This document shows, piece after piece, positions 1-10,431 of a DNA stretch of 64,000 nucleotides (positions within the stretch are counted from its first letter, which is position 1; each line of letters begins with the position of its first letter). A model generated the notes under the pieces. That model had not been told where the DNA came from, did no database searches, and saw only the letters and a program-made list of their open reading frames with translations. The stretch spans positions 1-64,000 of the forward strand of contig JABYQU010000072.1 in the NCBI GenBank assembly GCA_022264855.1. The letters are read 5' to 3'. This stretch comes from Lenzites betulinus. Its lineage: Eukaryota; Basidiomycota; Agaricomycetes; Polyporales; Polyporaceae. The position numbers were made by a program, and so were the translations under genes.

Positions 1-906
1 CCTGCCAATCTGAGCGCCGTATTCCGGGAAGATGGCACATGGAGAGCGTGTTCCTCGCAACAATCATATGCTCGATGAACTTCTTCCATCTTCCGTGCAC
101 ACATGTACAACATCGCTTAGAGGGCTCGACTCGATCGAACATTCGCCAAAGCTCCGCGAGAAAAGAGATCGTGGCTGGAACGGAGAGAAGAGCTGTGTTA
201 CGTACCCAAGGGCTTTGCGGGTGAAAAGGCCGTTAAGGACGCGGCGATAATCCACATGCACCTTTCCGGTAAGGAAGACCCTGAAGGAGCGCGAAAAGGT
301 TAAAACACTATACACGCGCCTTACGACAGGGCTCCCGCTTCTTACCAGTTGTCCGGGCGCAGGATCTGCTTGGCCGAGTAGACGAGGCAGGGCTCGGCGT
401 GGGTAGGCGAGTTCAAGATCTTGCGCGAGTACTCGTTAGACGAGGCCATGACGATGAAACTGCGCGCGGTTGAATTTGACGACGGCATTAATAGGCACAC
501 GGCACGGGGGCAGACAGAGTTTGCAGGGCGTGACAAATGCAGTCAGAAGGCTGCCATAACGGGATGAGAAGGAGATGGGCTCGTACATGTTGAACACGCT
601 GAGGGCAGAGAGGGCACCCGAGTTCCACTGCTTGACGTAGCCCTCCATGGTGGGCTTCAGGCTGTCCGCGAACTTGCCGATGATGGGGAGCGTCCAGTTG
701 TCACCGGGCAGGTGCCGCTTCTTGTAGCGGTAGACGGACTGCTCGAGGGCAAGGAGGGAGAGGACGACGGCGAGGGTGGTGTAGAGCCATGTCGCGGTGC
801 CCGCGGACACGGAGAGGAAGGAGGGCACGGGGATGTGGTCGAACACGTCCGCGGTGAAGGAGGGGAGGGCGGCAGCGGAGGAATGGTCTCTGAGAGCGGA
901 CGCCAT
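1..906 (-). CDS. ERG5: CYP61/ERG5-like sterol C-22 desaturase P450, 5' exons only
   Basis: In the ergosterol pathway CYP61/Erg5 is an ER cytochrome P450 that introduces the C-22 double bond. Three exons are readable: 906-587 (start MASALRDHSS, a hydrophobic anchor near residues 35-60, then LPIIGKFADSLKPTMEGYVKQW), 459-346 (FIVMASSNEYSRKILNSPTH to ILRPDNW) and 280-206 (VFLTGKVHVDYRRVLNGLFT, RKALG), joined by GT-AG introns in frame. These blocks match the N-terminal signature of the family. The ATG at 906 is preferred over an upstream in-frame codon at 1050 because the protein then begins directly before the anchor. The heme-binding region would lie left of the window. Oddly, I find no convincing continuation in the last 205 bases, although the other introns are about 65-130 bases. 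Either the next intron is long or this copy is broken. The family call is firm; functionality is not shown. Confidence 0.8.
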
Positions 907-1259
907 GGTGTTGGGGACGTCTGGCTCGGGTGGGAGGGGTAGATGAGGGGGAGGGGACTCAGGGAGGACAGGACCCGACTGGCGGCGAGCGAGCGAATAT
1001 ACAGCTTGGAATTCTGACAAACAAATCCGCCGTCCTCTCACCCTGGCCATCCCCCGCCTCCCATTGGCTCCCCTCGGAATCGGTCGATTTTCGCGAGCTC
1101 ATTTCTGTCACGCACCCTCCTGTCACAGTCACGTGGACGCGTGCTGGTGCGCGCCTCGGGCCGAAAACGGCCTCTCGCGCTCCGTCCGGGCTCGGAATCT
1201 GTCCGCAACGCCTCGGCAAGCATCAGCTCGCTTACCACCCTCCTCGCCAAGTCTCTGTA

Positions 1260-1968
1260 CTATCCTGACACGGGTAATGCAAATGTAGACACCTAGTGCA
1301 AATCACAGATCCTGGCTCCTTCCGTCCTCCGTGTACTCCCAAATTTTGTAGGGGGGTGTCTAATAGCCATGGTAGTATGGCTACCAAGTTTCATAATATT
1401 TGAGGACGGTCTGGGACGGGAACTTGACAAACAGTGCTCGAGAGCGGTCAGTGTATGCAAATTTGAGGCACTTGATGATGAGATCTGCACGTGCGGTCCC
1501 CTTCGATAACGCTGAAACTTGGTGGATAACACTTTTTCCATGCCTAATGCATGTCCTCTCTACCCGATTCACTACAGTACATGTCAAATGCTCATAACAA
1601 GAGATGTTGCATTTGAGGTCGACCTCGAGAGTGACATATTTGAACTCCGCTCACCAAGCGAGAAAGAGCGCTGGGGCTGGTGATGGTGTGGAGGAGACGG
1701 CGAGTGCAAATGCGCGCGTTGGCGAGTCGGAGTTCCAATCTCAGGCGTGATTGATCGTGACAGTCCTTTGCATTACATGGCAAAAACAAGTCGTCCCACC
1801 GGGAACTCTCCGAGGTCAGTTCTTCGAGCCCTACGCAGAAATAAACTACACAGGGATCTTCGGAAGACATCATTTGTATGTCAGGTCAAATTTGGAGGGC
1901 CTAAACGGAGGGAGGAGCTTATAACGGTGCGAAATGCCAAACCATTTGCATTACCCGTGTCAGGATAG
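1260..1968. mobile_element. 709-bp MITE with 26-bp TIRs and TA duplication
   Basis: The first 26 bases (1260-1285, beginning CTATCCTGACACGGG) and the last 26 (1943-1968) are perfect reverse complements. The dinucleotide TA flanks the element on both sides (1258-1259 and 1969-1970). The interior has no plausible gene. TA duplication plus short TIRs suggests a non-autonomous Tc1/mariner-type element; that class assignment is inference. It sits about 350 bp upstream of the P450 start codon, so it may affect that promoter. Confidence 0.9.
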
Positions 1969-2150
1969 TATCTGAGACAGACAAGTCCTCCCTGTATTCC
2001 AAGTAGCATTGCACGTAACATACACAGCGGCAGTATCCAAGGCGCACGAGAGCACACGACAGTCACGACGATAACAGACCCCGCCCTGCTTACACTGACA
2101 TCCACACCCTGACAGCGGCGTGCGTGCGCAGCGCGCGGACGCCGTGCGTC

Positions 2151-4782
2151 TTATCGCCCAGCCAACACACGCCGCCGCGGCATCCGCGCCGCTTTCTTCG
2201 CACCCCCGTTCATGCACGCCGCGCTGCCCGCCTCGACGCGCGGCAGCGGCAGCGGGCTCGGGCTGAACGGCGTCGACGAGCCCCATACCGGCTGCTCCAG
2301 CTCCGCCTCCGCCGCACTCGGCCCCGCGCCCAGCTCGTGCAGCCGCGGCCAGGCCCGACGCGTCGCGGCCGCGCTCGCGCTCGCAGGCGAGCTGCTGCTG
2401 TTGGGCGCGTTGAACTGTGACAGCACGCGCTCGCGCGTCGAGCGCAGGACGTCGTCCGAGTCGTCCTGCCAGCGCGACGTCGCGCCGCTCCGGATCCGCA
2501 CGCGCACGCCCGAGTCGTTCCACAGCGAGCCGGGCGTGTTCTGCGTCGTGGACGTGACCGCGTACGTGCCGGGGGGCGGTGGTGGAGGTGGAGGCGGCGG
2601 GGGCAGCGCGCTGAGGCCCCGGGTGTACGCACCCGGGCCTGCGCCCACGGACGAGGCCAGAACGTGCGCGCGCGCTATCATCGCCGCCCGATTGCGCTCG
2701 TACCCGCTGCCCGATGTCGCCCCTTCTTCATCCCTCTGCAGTTCCCTGAGCGCGACTGCGCACGGACGGGTGGTCAGCTTGGGCGCAGCACACACAGGGA
2801 CATCGGGGGCACTCACGATTCATCCAGTCGGTGTTGGCGGTGTTCGGGAGCGGGTTCCCGTCTGCGTCCATCCCCGCGCGCGAATTCGGGGTGCCTCCGT
2901 CCCATCTATTACGAGTCCCCCCCACGGCCCTCGAGCCTGGCGCAGGGTTATACGCCTCGCCGTTGCGTGCCCTTTCGGCGCGCAGTGCACGTTCGTACGC
3001 AGAAATAAAGCCGTTGTCCGTCTGCGCGAACGGGTCGCGCTCCTCGTCCGCGTCCGAGCGCTCGCGCTGCTGCCCCGGGGTCTGCGTCCTGCTCCACGAC
3101 GAGAAGCTGCTGCGCGAGACCCGGACGGGCACGCTCCGCTCCACGATGTCCCCGTCTGCGTTCAGCCGCCGCCGGACGCGGTGCCCGCGGCGCACCGGCG
3201 GCTCTTCCTCAGAGGACGACTCGTCCGCGTCGTTCAATGTCGGCCCTCGTCGGGTGAGTGCACGCACGCGGGCTAGCGCGGCGACGTAGTCCGTCTCCAG
3301 ATAGGTCGTGCTGACTTCCGCACCGGGGGCTGCAGGCGGGGGAGGGGACAGTGGCGTGCTCGTCGAGGTGGCCAAGACGTCCCTGCTTGTGCTGGGAGAT
3401 GGCCCGTTTGAGGTGCCGTTGGCGTCGGGGGCCGGTAGACTGGAAGGCGCGTCCCAGCGGCGATGCCCTCCATTGGCGGCCTCCAAAAGCTGTAGCACGT
3501 ACCTCTCCCTAGGCGTGAGGTTTGCAGCATCGGACCCGGCTCCGCTAGTAGCCCCAGAAAAAGCATTCGCCGTTGTTACAGGCACGTGCGTTGCCAGGCC
3601 GAGGACAGAGGCTGCCGCTGTTGCTGCTGCTATGTTCGCATGCGCTGGTCTCGGGGTACGGTTGGCGCTTGGGGAGGGCGATCGGTCCGCCGTGCGTTCG
3701 CGTGGGGGAGTGGGAATCGCCAGAGTAAGAGAAAGCGGAGGACGAATAGCAGCAAGACCGGCGTCGATCCGGGCGCGGTTATCATTAATCCACGACATGA
3801 GCGACTCGCTCTGCTGCGAGATGCGCGAAATATCCTGCTGGATCTCCTGTGCGAGGCGGGAGAAGCGCGTCGCGATCCCGTCCGGTATCGGTGCGTTTGC
3901 ATCAGCGGGCGGTGGAGAAGACGAGGAAGAGGAGGCCGATTGTGATGGCCTGGACGGGGGCGGGGAAGGCCGGTGCGAGGAAGACGATGACGCACTGCTG
4001 ACGGAGGCGCGTCCGGCTTCCCTGTGTTCGTCCGCGTTTGTTGGAGTAGCTGCGTTGCGCCTTGCGGCGGCTAGGGATGCGCGCGCAGTGACCATCACCC
4101 CAAGGGAGGTAGAGGGGTCGTCCGCGAAACGCCTCTGGAACGCTGAATCCCCCGCAAGTGTCCTGCTGCGCACAACCTGTGGTGGGAGGTTCTCAGATGC
4201 CTCCCTTACCTCCCCGGAAGCCGCGGTTGCTGAGGTGTCAGCCAGAGGGGCATTCCGTGGTGTGCGATCGCGCTCAAGTTCCCGGAAAGCGTGCGCTCGC
4301 AGGTCCAGGGAGTGCATGGCGATTGCGCGACGCAGCTCGTCCAACTCGCCTGCACGGCTACGCACGCTTTCCGAAGACGTCATAAGATCGCTTCCCAAGT
4401 TGGAGAGCGTGGAGATCGAGGCAGCAGAAGGTCCAACAGAGGGGGCAGGCGCGGTTGCCGCAGGCGCTGCAGTATCGGTAGCTGCAGGAAGCTGGAGGAC
4501 AGTAGAGAGGAGAATCGCATTGTGGCCGGGGTCCATGGCGCTCCTACCGGGGCTTTGCACGCTACGCGACCCACTAGCGTCCGTGGCCGCAGCTTGGTTA
4601 CGGCTTGGGCCGCTCGCCGTCCGGGCTTGGGTGCGCAATGCGGCCGCCTCGGTGACGCGGCCGTGCAGCGTGCTGAGCCCCTCGAAGGCGGACTGTATGA
4701 GCTGCGCAGAGCGACGGATCTGCCGCTGGGTCTCTTCGATTTCTTCTTCTATGGTCCCTCGCGTGGGGGTTCTCTGGGCCAT
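2151..4782 (-). CDS. Unrecognised low-complexity protein (two exons)
   Basis: Exon 1 runs 4782-2817 and exon 2 2755-2151. They are joined by a 61-base GT-AG intron that keeps the frame (..DWMN-LALRELQRDEEG..). The product is about 860 residues. The N-terminus (MAQRTPTRGTIEEEIEETQR) is a predicted helix with an EEIEETQRQIRRSAQLIQ heptad-like pattern. Most of the rest is Ala/Ser/Pro-rich and probably disordered, with a more ordered TPRERYVLQLLEAANGG segment near the middle, an RRGHRVRRRLNADGD basic patch and a run of eleven prolines near the C-terminus. I do not recognise a domain. The long uninterrupted coding length and in-frame intron support a real gene. The opposite strand is also open over much of this GC-rich stretch, and I treat that as a shadow. 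Confidence 0.65.
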
Positions 4783-5122
4783 TTATGTCGATGTGTCGGT
4801 GTTGGACGTGAAGACGTTGAAGAAGCAACTGAGATGCGGTTAAGGGAAAGGTTGCGTTCATGGGTGTTCCACCACATACTGATGCTTCGTTTATGGTCTA
4901 TTCCTCCCCTCAAGCAGATTCCAAGCTAGCAAAGGCTGGGACGGCAATGAGCGGAATATAAGGGAGTCTGGGGTTACGGCCGACTGGGGGATGAGAAATC
5001 CAAGTGAACAAAGCCCTGTAGCTAGAGCTATCAGCCTCTTCCGAGATACAGAAACAGATGGGCCTAAGACAAACAAAAAGCGATGATGAACGCAGAAGGC
5101 AAGCAGGTTAAGTTGTTGCTGA

Positions 5123-5146
5123 GCCCCAGTGAGAATCGACGCCAAC
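5123..5146 (+). repeat. Left TIR of the CACTA/Tnp2 element
   Basis: This 24-bp terminal repeat is preceded by TGA (5120-5122). It pairs with 38512-38535 with a single C/T difference. Confidence 0.85.
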
Positions 5147-5678
5147 CAATTCCATTAGGATCCATTAGAATCCAAATCAAGCCAAAGGCGCCCAACAGGC
5201 GCCAACTGCGACGGCTTTCGGCGCTCATCTTACTCCTTTCCCAGTTACTTGTCCCGCAACGTGTCACTCACTTACTCACTCAGCCCCACCAGTCGCGCCT
5301 TTGGAGTCGTCCGACGATCGAGTTAGTCAAACATCCGAGCAAGTGAGTTGGGCACGCGCTTCCAATATCCCGTGCACCGCCCAGTTAACCCAACCAGCAG
5401 CCCCATTGCCTGAAGAGCTCGCTGCGTCGCCGGCATGGCTCTTTGTCGGCCTGGCACTGTCTTCCATGGCCGCTGCCCATGCAGAGAGAACAGTTTTGAT
5501 GCAGGCTGTATAGAGTACCGTTGGTAAGCCATCCCGCCACTTCTCCCATTGGCTCAACTTTGCTAACAAGTGCTCCAGTGTGTTCTGTAGCAATATCCGT
5601 GACATGTATATAAGCACAACCTTCAATACATGATTCTGTGTGCCTCCTGCAGCACCCTACCCCTCCCACTGCTTCAAC

Positions 5679-8600
5679 ATGGACTCCATACAGCCAGGTG
5701 CATTCCGCAAACCGGACGGCACCACCGTTTATTTCTGCAACTGTTCCGGCCCATGCCGAGGCCAGTGGACAGAACTCTCGAGCCGTAGGCAGTACCAAAG
5801 ACACGCCCCCAACCGCATGGATCCGGCGCGATTCCTCGCGCCCAACGTGCCGGGACCCGCGGCAGGACCTGTTCAGCCGGCCGCCGCTGTGTTTCCACGG
5901 GGGCAACCCATTATCGGCCGTGTTGCGCCGCCCGGTCGTGTTGTGAGTAGACTCATAATAGAGAGATGCGCACATGTACTGACATGTTCATGGTAGCTGG
6001 AGCCTCCGAGGCCCGCCATGGAACCTGGCTACGGAGATATGCCACCCCTCGTTGACGACGATGACGACGACGACATGATCGCACCCCCAGAGCTAGCGCG
6101 TCCACGCCAACCTGCGGAGCCCCAGCCCGACGATGTTCTTGACATTCTGCGTGAGGTCGACCAGCTGATAGCGCAGCAGGGCGATGAGCCAGACCCTCCC
6201 CGCGCGCCGCTTCCCCCTCCCCTAGCCGAGGGACAAGTGCTGCCCCCAGACCCGGAGTACGGCTATACCGAGGACGTCGACGTCCCGTCCCAGGCGCGCC
6301 GCCGCGAGGTGCGCGAAGCCCTCGAATTTGTGAAGTCGATGCGCAACGCAGCGCTCGACGGCTCCGGTCTCTCCCCCGAGGCTATTCATCGGCTGCGCAA
6401 CCCTCCCCATGCGCTGCCTGAGGTGACCCGCTTGGACCGCGCTGCATTGCGCATCTACCTCGCGCGCGGAGATGCCTCTGAAGGGAACTACGAGGATGTG
6501 TGCGCGGCGATAGAGGAACTGAATGGTACCATCGGGACGCTTCCAAGCTACGACCAACTCAAGCAGCACATCTCGGCGATCACTGGCATCTGCACGCTGG
6601 AGACTGACATGTGCCCTGGTTCTTGTCTTGCCTACACGGGCCCGTTCGCCGATCTTGACAAATGCTCATACTGTCAAGAGCCCCGCTACGATGCCTGGGG
6701 CCTCGCACACGGGAAGAAGATTCCTCGCCGCACGTTCAAGACGTTCCCCATCGGTCCGCAAGTCCAGGCGATGTGGGCGTCACCTGAGAACGCCCGACTC
6801 ATGCGCCACCGCGCTGAACGCACACAGGAGATTTTGGACGCAATCCGACGGGATCCAGGTGCTCTCAACGCTGGAGTCTATGACGATGTCTACAAGGGCC
6901 TTGACTATCTTAAGGAGGTCGAAGCGGGGCGAATCGTCGCGGACGACACGGTCCTCATGTTCTCAATCGACGGTGCGCAACTCTACTCTATGAAAGCCTC
7001 CGATTGCTGGTTTTTCATATGGGTCCTTCTAGACCTTCCACCCACCGTCCGCTACAAGAAGCGTTTTGTCCTGCCCGGCGGCGTCATCGGGGGTCCGAAC
7101 AAACCGAAGAATATTGATTCGTTCATGTTTCCAGGCCTCCACCACCTCGCTGCGCTGGAGCGGGACGGTCTGAAGGTTTGGGACGCCAATTCCAAGAGGG
7201 AGTTCATCTCACGCCCATACCTCCTCCTCGCGACGGCCGACGGACCAGGAATGGCGTACCTCAGCGGCCTTGTGGGCCATCAAGGAGCTCGTGGGTGTCG
7301 TCTCTGCTGTGGATTTCCCAGCCGCCTTAAACCCGCGGCTAACACATATTACCCAGCATCACTGTGTCCTGACAACTACGACACCCCCGGGTCCAACCAT
7401 CCGGACGTTCCCCTTGTTGCCCATGCTCAAGTCCTCACGCAGACCACCCGTCCCCGGTACCTTGCCAATCTCCGACGCATTATCGAAGCTCGCAGTCTGG
7501 CAGCATACCAGCGCATACGTTTAGACACGGGCGTGGCAAAGCCAAGCATCTTCTCAGGTCTCCCCCGCGCGCTCCCACTCCCAGCTTGCTTCGGCACCGA
7601 CCTCATGCATTTGATCACACTCAATCTCACAGATCTCATCACCAGCCTCCTTCGAGGCACCATCGTATGCGACCCGACCGACGACAGGGCCACCTGGGAC
7701 TGGGCCATCTTTGCGGACACGGTCACCTGGCAGGCTCACGGCAGACTAGTTGCATCAGCTACGCAATATCTCCCTGGCTCATACGACCGCCCGCCGCGAA
7801 ACCCCGCACTGAAGATATCTAGCGGCTATAAGGCCTGGGAGTTCCTGCTCTATGTTTACGGACTTCTTCCAGGCTTCCTACGGTCGAGCCAGGCCCCGCA
7901 CTATTTCCTCCACTTCTGTAAGCTTGTCTCCGCGATCCGTATTGTGCTCCAACACTCCCTTCCAGCCGCGCAGCTCCGTGTCGCACACACCCGGCTTCTC
8001 GAATACGCCACCGAGTTTGAGGAGCTGTACTACCGGCGTCAGGCAAACCGCCTCCACTTCGTCCGCCAGAGCGTTCATGCGACAATCCACCTCGCGACAG
8101 AAGTCGTCCGCCTCAGGCCTGGCTCACTGTACACTCAGTGGACACTGGAGAATTTCATAGGTAACATCACTCGCGAAATCAAGCAGCACGTCACGCCTTA
8201 CGAGAACGTAGCTAAACGTGCGTTCCGTCGCTGCCAGGTCAATGCCATCCAGGCGGCGATGCCCGAGCTTGCCCCGTGGGATGGACCGTCCGAGAACTCA
8301 GAGGATGTTGGGGAGGGCTATCGCCTGCTGCGCGCGAAGGACCGACACCCGGTCGAGCTCATCGTTGCATCCGAAGCCGCGGCGTTACGTGCATATCTAC
8401 AGACCACACATGGCATCAACATCTATGCGGGGAAGATCCAAGTCACTCGGTGGGCACGCCTCCAGCTCCCGAACGGCCAGATTGCACGCACGGCATGGAA
8501 GGAGCATGTCCAGGAGATTCGCGGCAAATCTCCTCGTCGTGCTCGCATGGTCAAGGTGCGTGATCGTTTATGTCTATATACATAAATATATATTCATAAC

Positions 8601-8981
8601 CTCTTGTGCTAGCTGCGAGACGGCCGCCTTGCGGAGGTGCAGTACTTCTGCACGGGCGCGGCAGATGGCAGGCCTTTCCGGCTTGCTATGCTATCGGTCT
8701 TCTCCCCCCCCGACGCGGACCTTCTTAATACAACGTTCGGGGTTCTCTGCGCGTGCCTGTATCAGGGCGATGCCTCACGTGTTGTTGTGGATGCCAAGGA
8801 GGTGTCTGCAGCAGTAGCGATGGTACCACTTCCAATGACCCCCGCCGAGCGTGACAGCCCCAATGCAGAAGCCCAATTCGCTGATCGCTATTTTCTAGTT
8901 GAGAAGCCCGGATTGGAGGTCGCACATCTCGGTGGTATAGTGGAGCATGATGGCAATGAGGATGAAGGCGGCGAGATGTGA
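5679..8981 (+). CDS. Tnp2-family (Transposase_21) transposase
   Basis: Three exons: 5679-5942, 5997-8555 and 8613-8981, joined in frame by short GT-AG introns. The product is about 1,060 residues. An N-terminal C-N-C-S-G-P-C cluster and an acidic stretch (DDDDDDD) precede a zinc-ribbon-like block (TDMCPGSCLAYTGPF..CSYCQEPRYD). The transposase core follows: DDTVLMFSIDGAQLY, WVLLDLPPTVRYKKRFVLPG, the PNKPKNIDSFMFPGL box and YLSGLVGHQGARGCRLCCGF, which are typical of Tnp2/En-Spm transposases. The start lies just after a short untranslated stretch inside the left TIR. No stop or frameshift is visible in the core, so this gene may still be expressible although its element is split. The neighbouring accessory genes are shared with other fungal Tnp2 elements as far as I recall. 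Confidence 0.85.
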
Positions 8982-9065
8982 GGAATTAATGGATACAGGA
9001 CGCATATAGTCGATTCAACTCGGCTGGCTCTATTGTACAAGTATGTCTACAGGGTTCTTATGAAA

Positions 9066-9945
9066 CTACAGCTTCCGCTTCTTTGCTCCTTCAGTCAGGG
9101 TGCCGCTATCTTTCGCAGCCACGCGGCGGGTGCGAGTGGGGGCGTGCGTTCCGGAGTGAGAGCTACCGCTCCCGGAAGCGACCATGCCAGTCGGGGAGTG
9201 GGACGTTGTCGCATTCGGAAGGGCGAGCTCGTCTTTCTCGGCGTGCAAGGCAGTCTCCGGAGTGGCCAGGACAGAAGGAATCCCCAGAGTAGCAGGAGTC
9301 TGACTGTAGCGCTTGGAGCCAGCAAGGAGGCGAGTGACGGCCTCAGACACGGGTGTGGTCAGAGCAAAGATGATAGGCTCTTCGAGGTATTGACTGAGCG
9401 GCGCTATGAGCCGGTTTTGCAGGTCGTTGAGCACAAGGGGCAGGAGTGCAGCTGTGAGTTTGTCCGCCAAGGGGGCCTGCAGCGACAGAGTGAGATCGGC
9501 GATGATGTTGGTCTTCAGGTTGTGGACGTTGATGAGAGATGTCGGGATGAGATTGCCAGGGGAAGGGCCAGTAGGGTCCGGGAGTGCGTCCAGAGCTTCA
9601 TCGATCGCCGTCTCGATACCTCCGTACGAGCGCACCATGTCCTTGCGCACGCGCTCAAAGCCGCCCGCTCCTATTTCGCCATCATCCTGCGTCATCTCCC
9701 AGGCAATGCGCGCCGAGAGCCTTGCGTTTTCGAGAAGAGCAGCAACGAGTTTTGCAGCTTGAGTGCCCTCCGGTGCATTTCCACTCGTAACGAGGTCGTA
9801 GGCGTGCATTAGGAAGCTGGGGTGCATGAATTGGGAGTCCATCTCCCTGCAATGCAATACAGATTAGCTAATGACTCCCTGGGATAATATTGTCTTACTG
9901 GGTCTGGGGGATTTCGTCCATGGATGTAAGCAGAGGGGTTGTGGC
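9066..9945 (-). pseudogene. CACTA accessory gene, 3' part, split by the outer KDZ insertion
   Basis: The main exon is 9857-9066 and a preceding exon piece is 9945-9899, joined across a 50-base intron (..MDEIPQTQ-EMDSQFMHPSF..). The protein is mostly helical (FMHPSFLMHAYDLVTSG, AKLVAALLENARLSARIAW, VTRLLAGSKRYSQTP) and ends in a basic tail GAKKRKL. Function unknown; by position it is a partner protein of the Tnp2 transposase. Its reading frame stops exactly at the 8-bp duplication of the KDZ element and resumes at 35168. Removing the insert plus one duplication copy gives a continuous frame (..CLPLATTPLLTSMDEIPQ..). It is therefore a gene broken by insertion rather than decay. Confidence 0.7.
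9938..9945. repeat. 8-bp target duplication (left) of the outer KDZ element
   Basis: GTTGTGGC immediately left of the element; the identical octamer is at 35168-35175. Removing one copy with the element restores the accessory reading frame. Confidence 0.85.
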
Positions 9946-10230
9946 CAGCTGCTGCTGTAGGAATGATACATCATATGCCGGCTAATGGCGTGCGCCGTGA
10001 TACAAAGTAAGCCGGCTGGTTTCGTGATGTATCACGAGTCCGCCGGGAGCTCCGAAAGCTGCCTTATGCTCCGTTCGGCTTCTCGGCGGCCTTCCTAAAG
10101 CGGTAGGAATGGGCGGGTGCCTCTAGTAAACCCTCCGGGGCTTCCCAAAGCGGTTGTTCTGCTCATGTAAGCGTTCCGGGACGTCCTAAAGCGGTAGATA
10201 CATGTCGGGGAACTTGTAGGCGGCGGCTAA
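9946..10230 (+). repeat. Left TIR of the outer KDZ element
   Basis: From about 9964 to about 10197 I see no mismatch with the reverse complement of the right arm. It contains repeated TGATAC/GATGTATCA motifs near the tip and three copies of CCTAAAGCGG/CCCAAAGCGG further in, with another at 10257. The outermost 13 bases are CAGCTGCTGCTGT. Confidence 0.85.
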
Positions 10231-10431
10231 ACCCATAAATCACTCATAAATGTGCCCAAAGCGGACGGTGTACCTGTGCACATAGGATGCCAGGCATAGC
10301 ATGTCTACTTTCAATTGTTTGGAGCCTTAATACTCGAGGTACAACGATTCTGATTGTCCATAGCATATACAACAAGATGAAGGGGTACATGAGAGGCAAC
10401 TACAACGATAGAGAGTGGTAGGAGGGACCCA

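Noticed and set aside
2212..4843. Long plus-strand open frames opposite the gene at 2151-4782
   Set aside because: They mirror the minus-strand gene in GC-rich DNA, have biased composition, and give no intron or domain logic.
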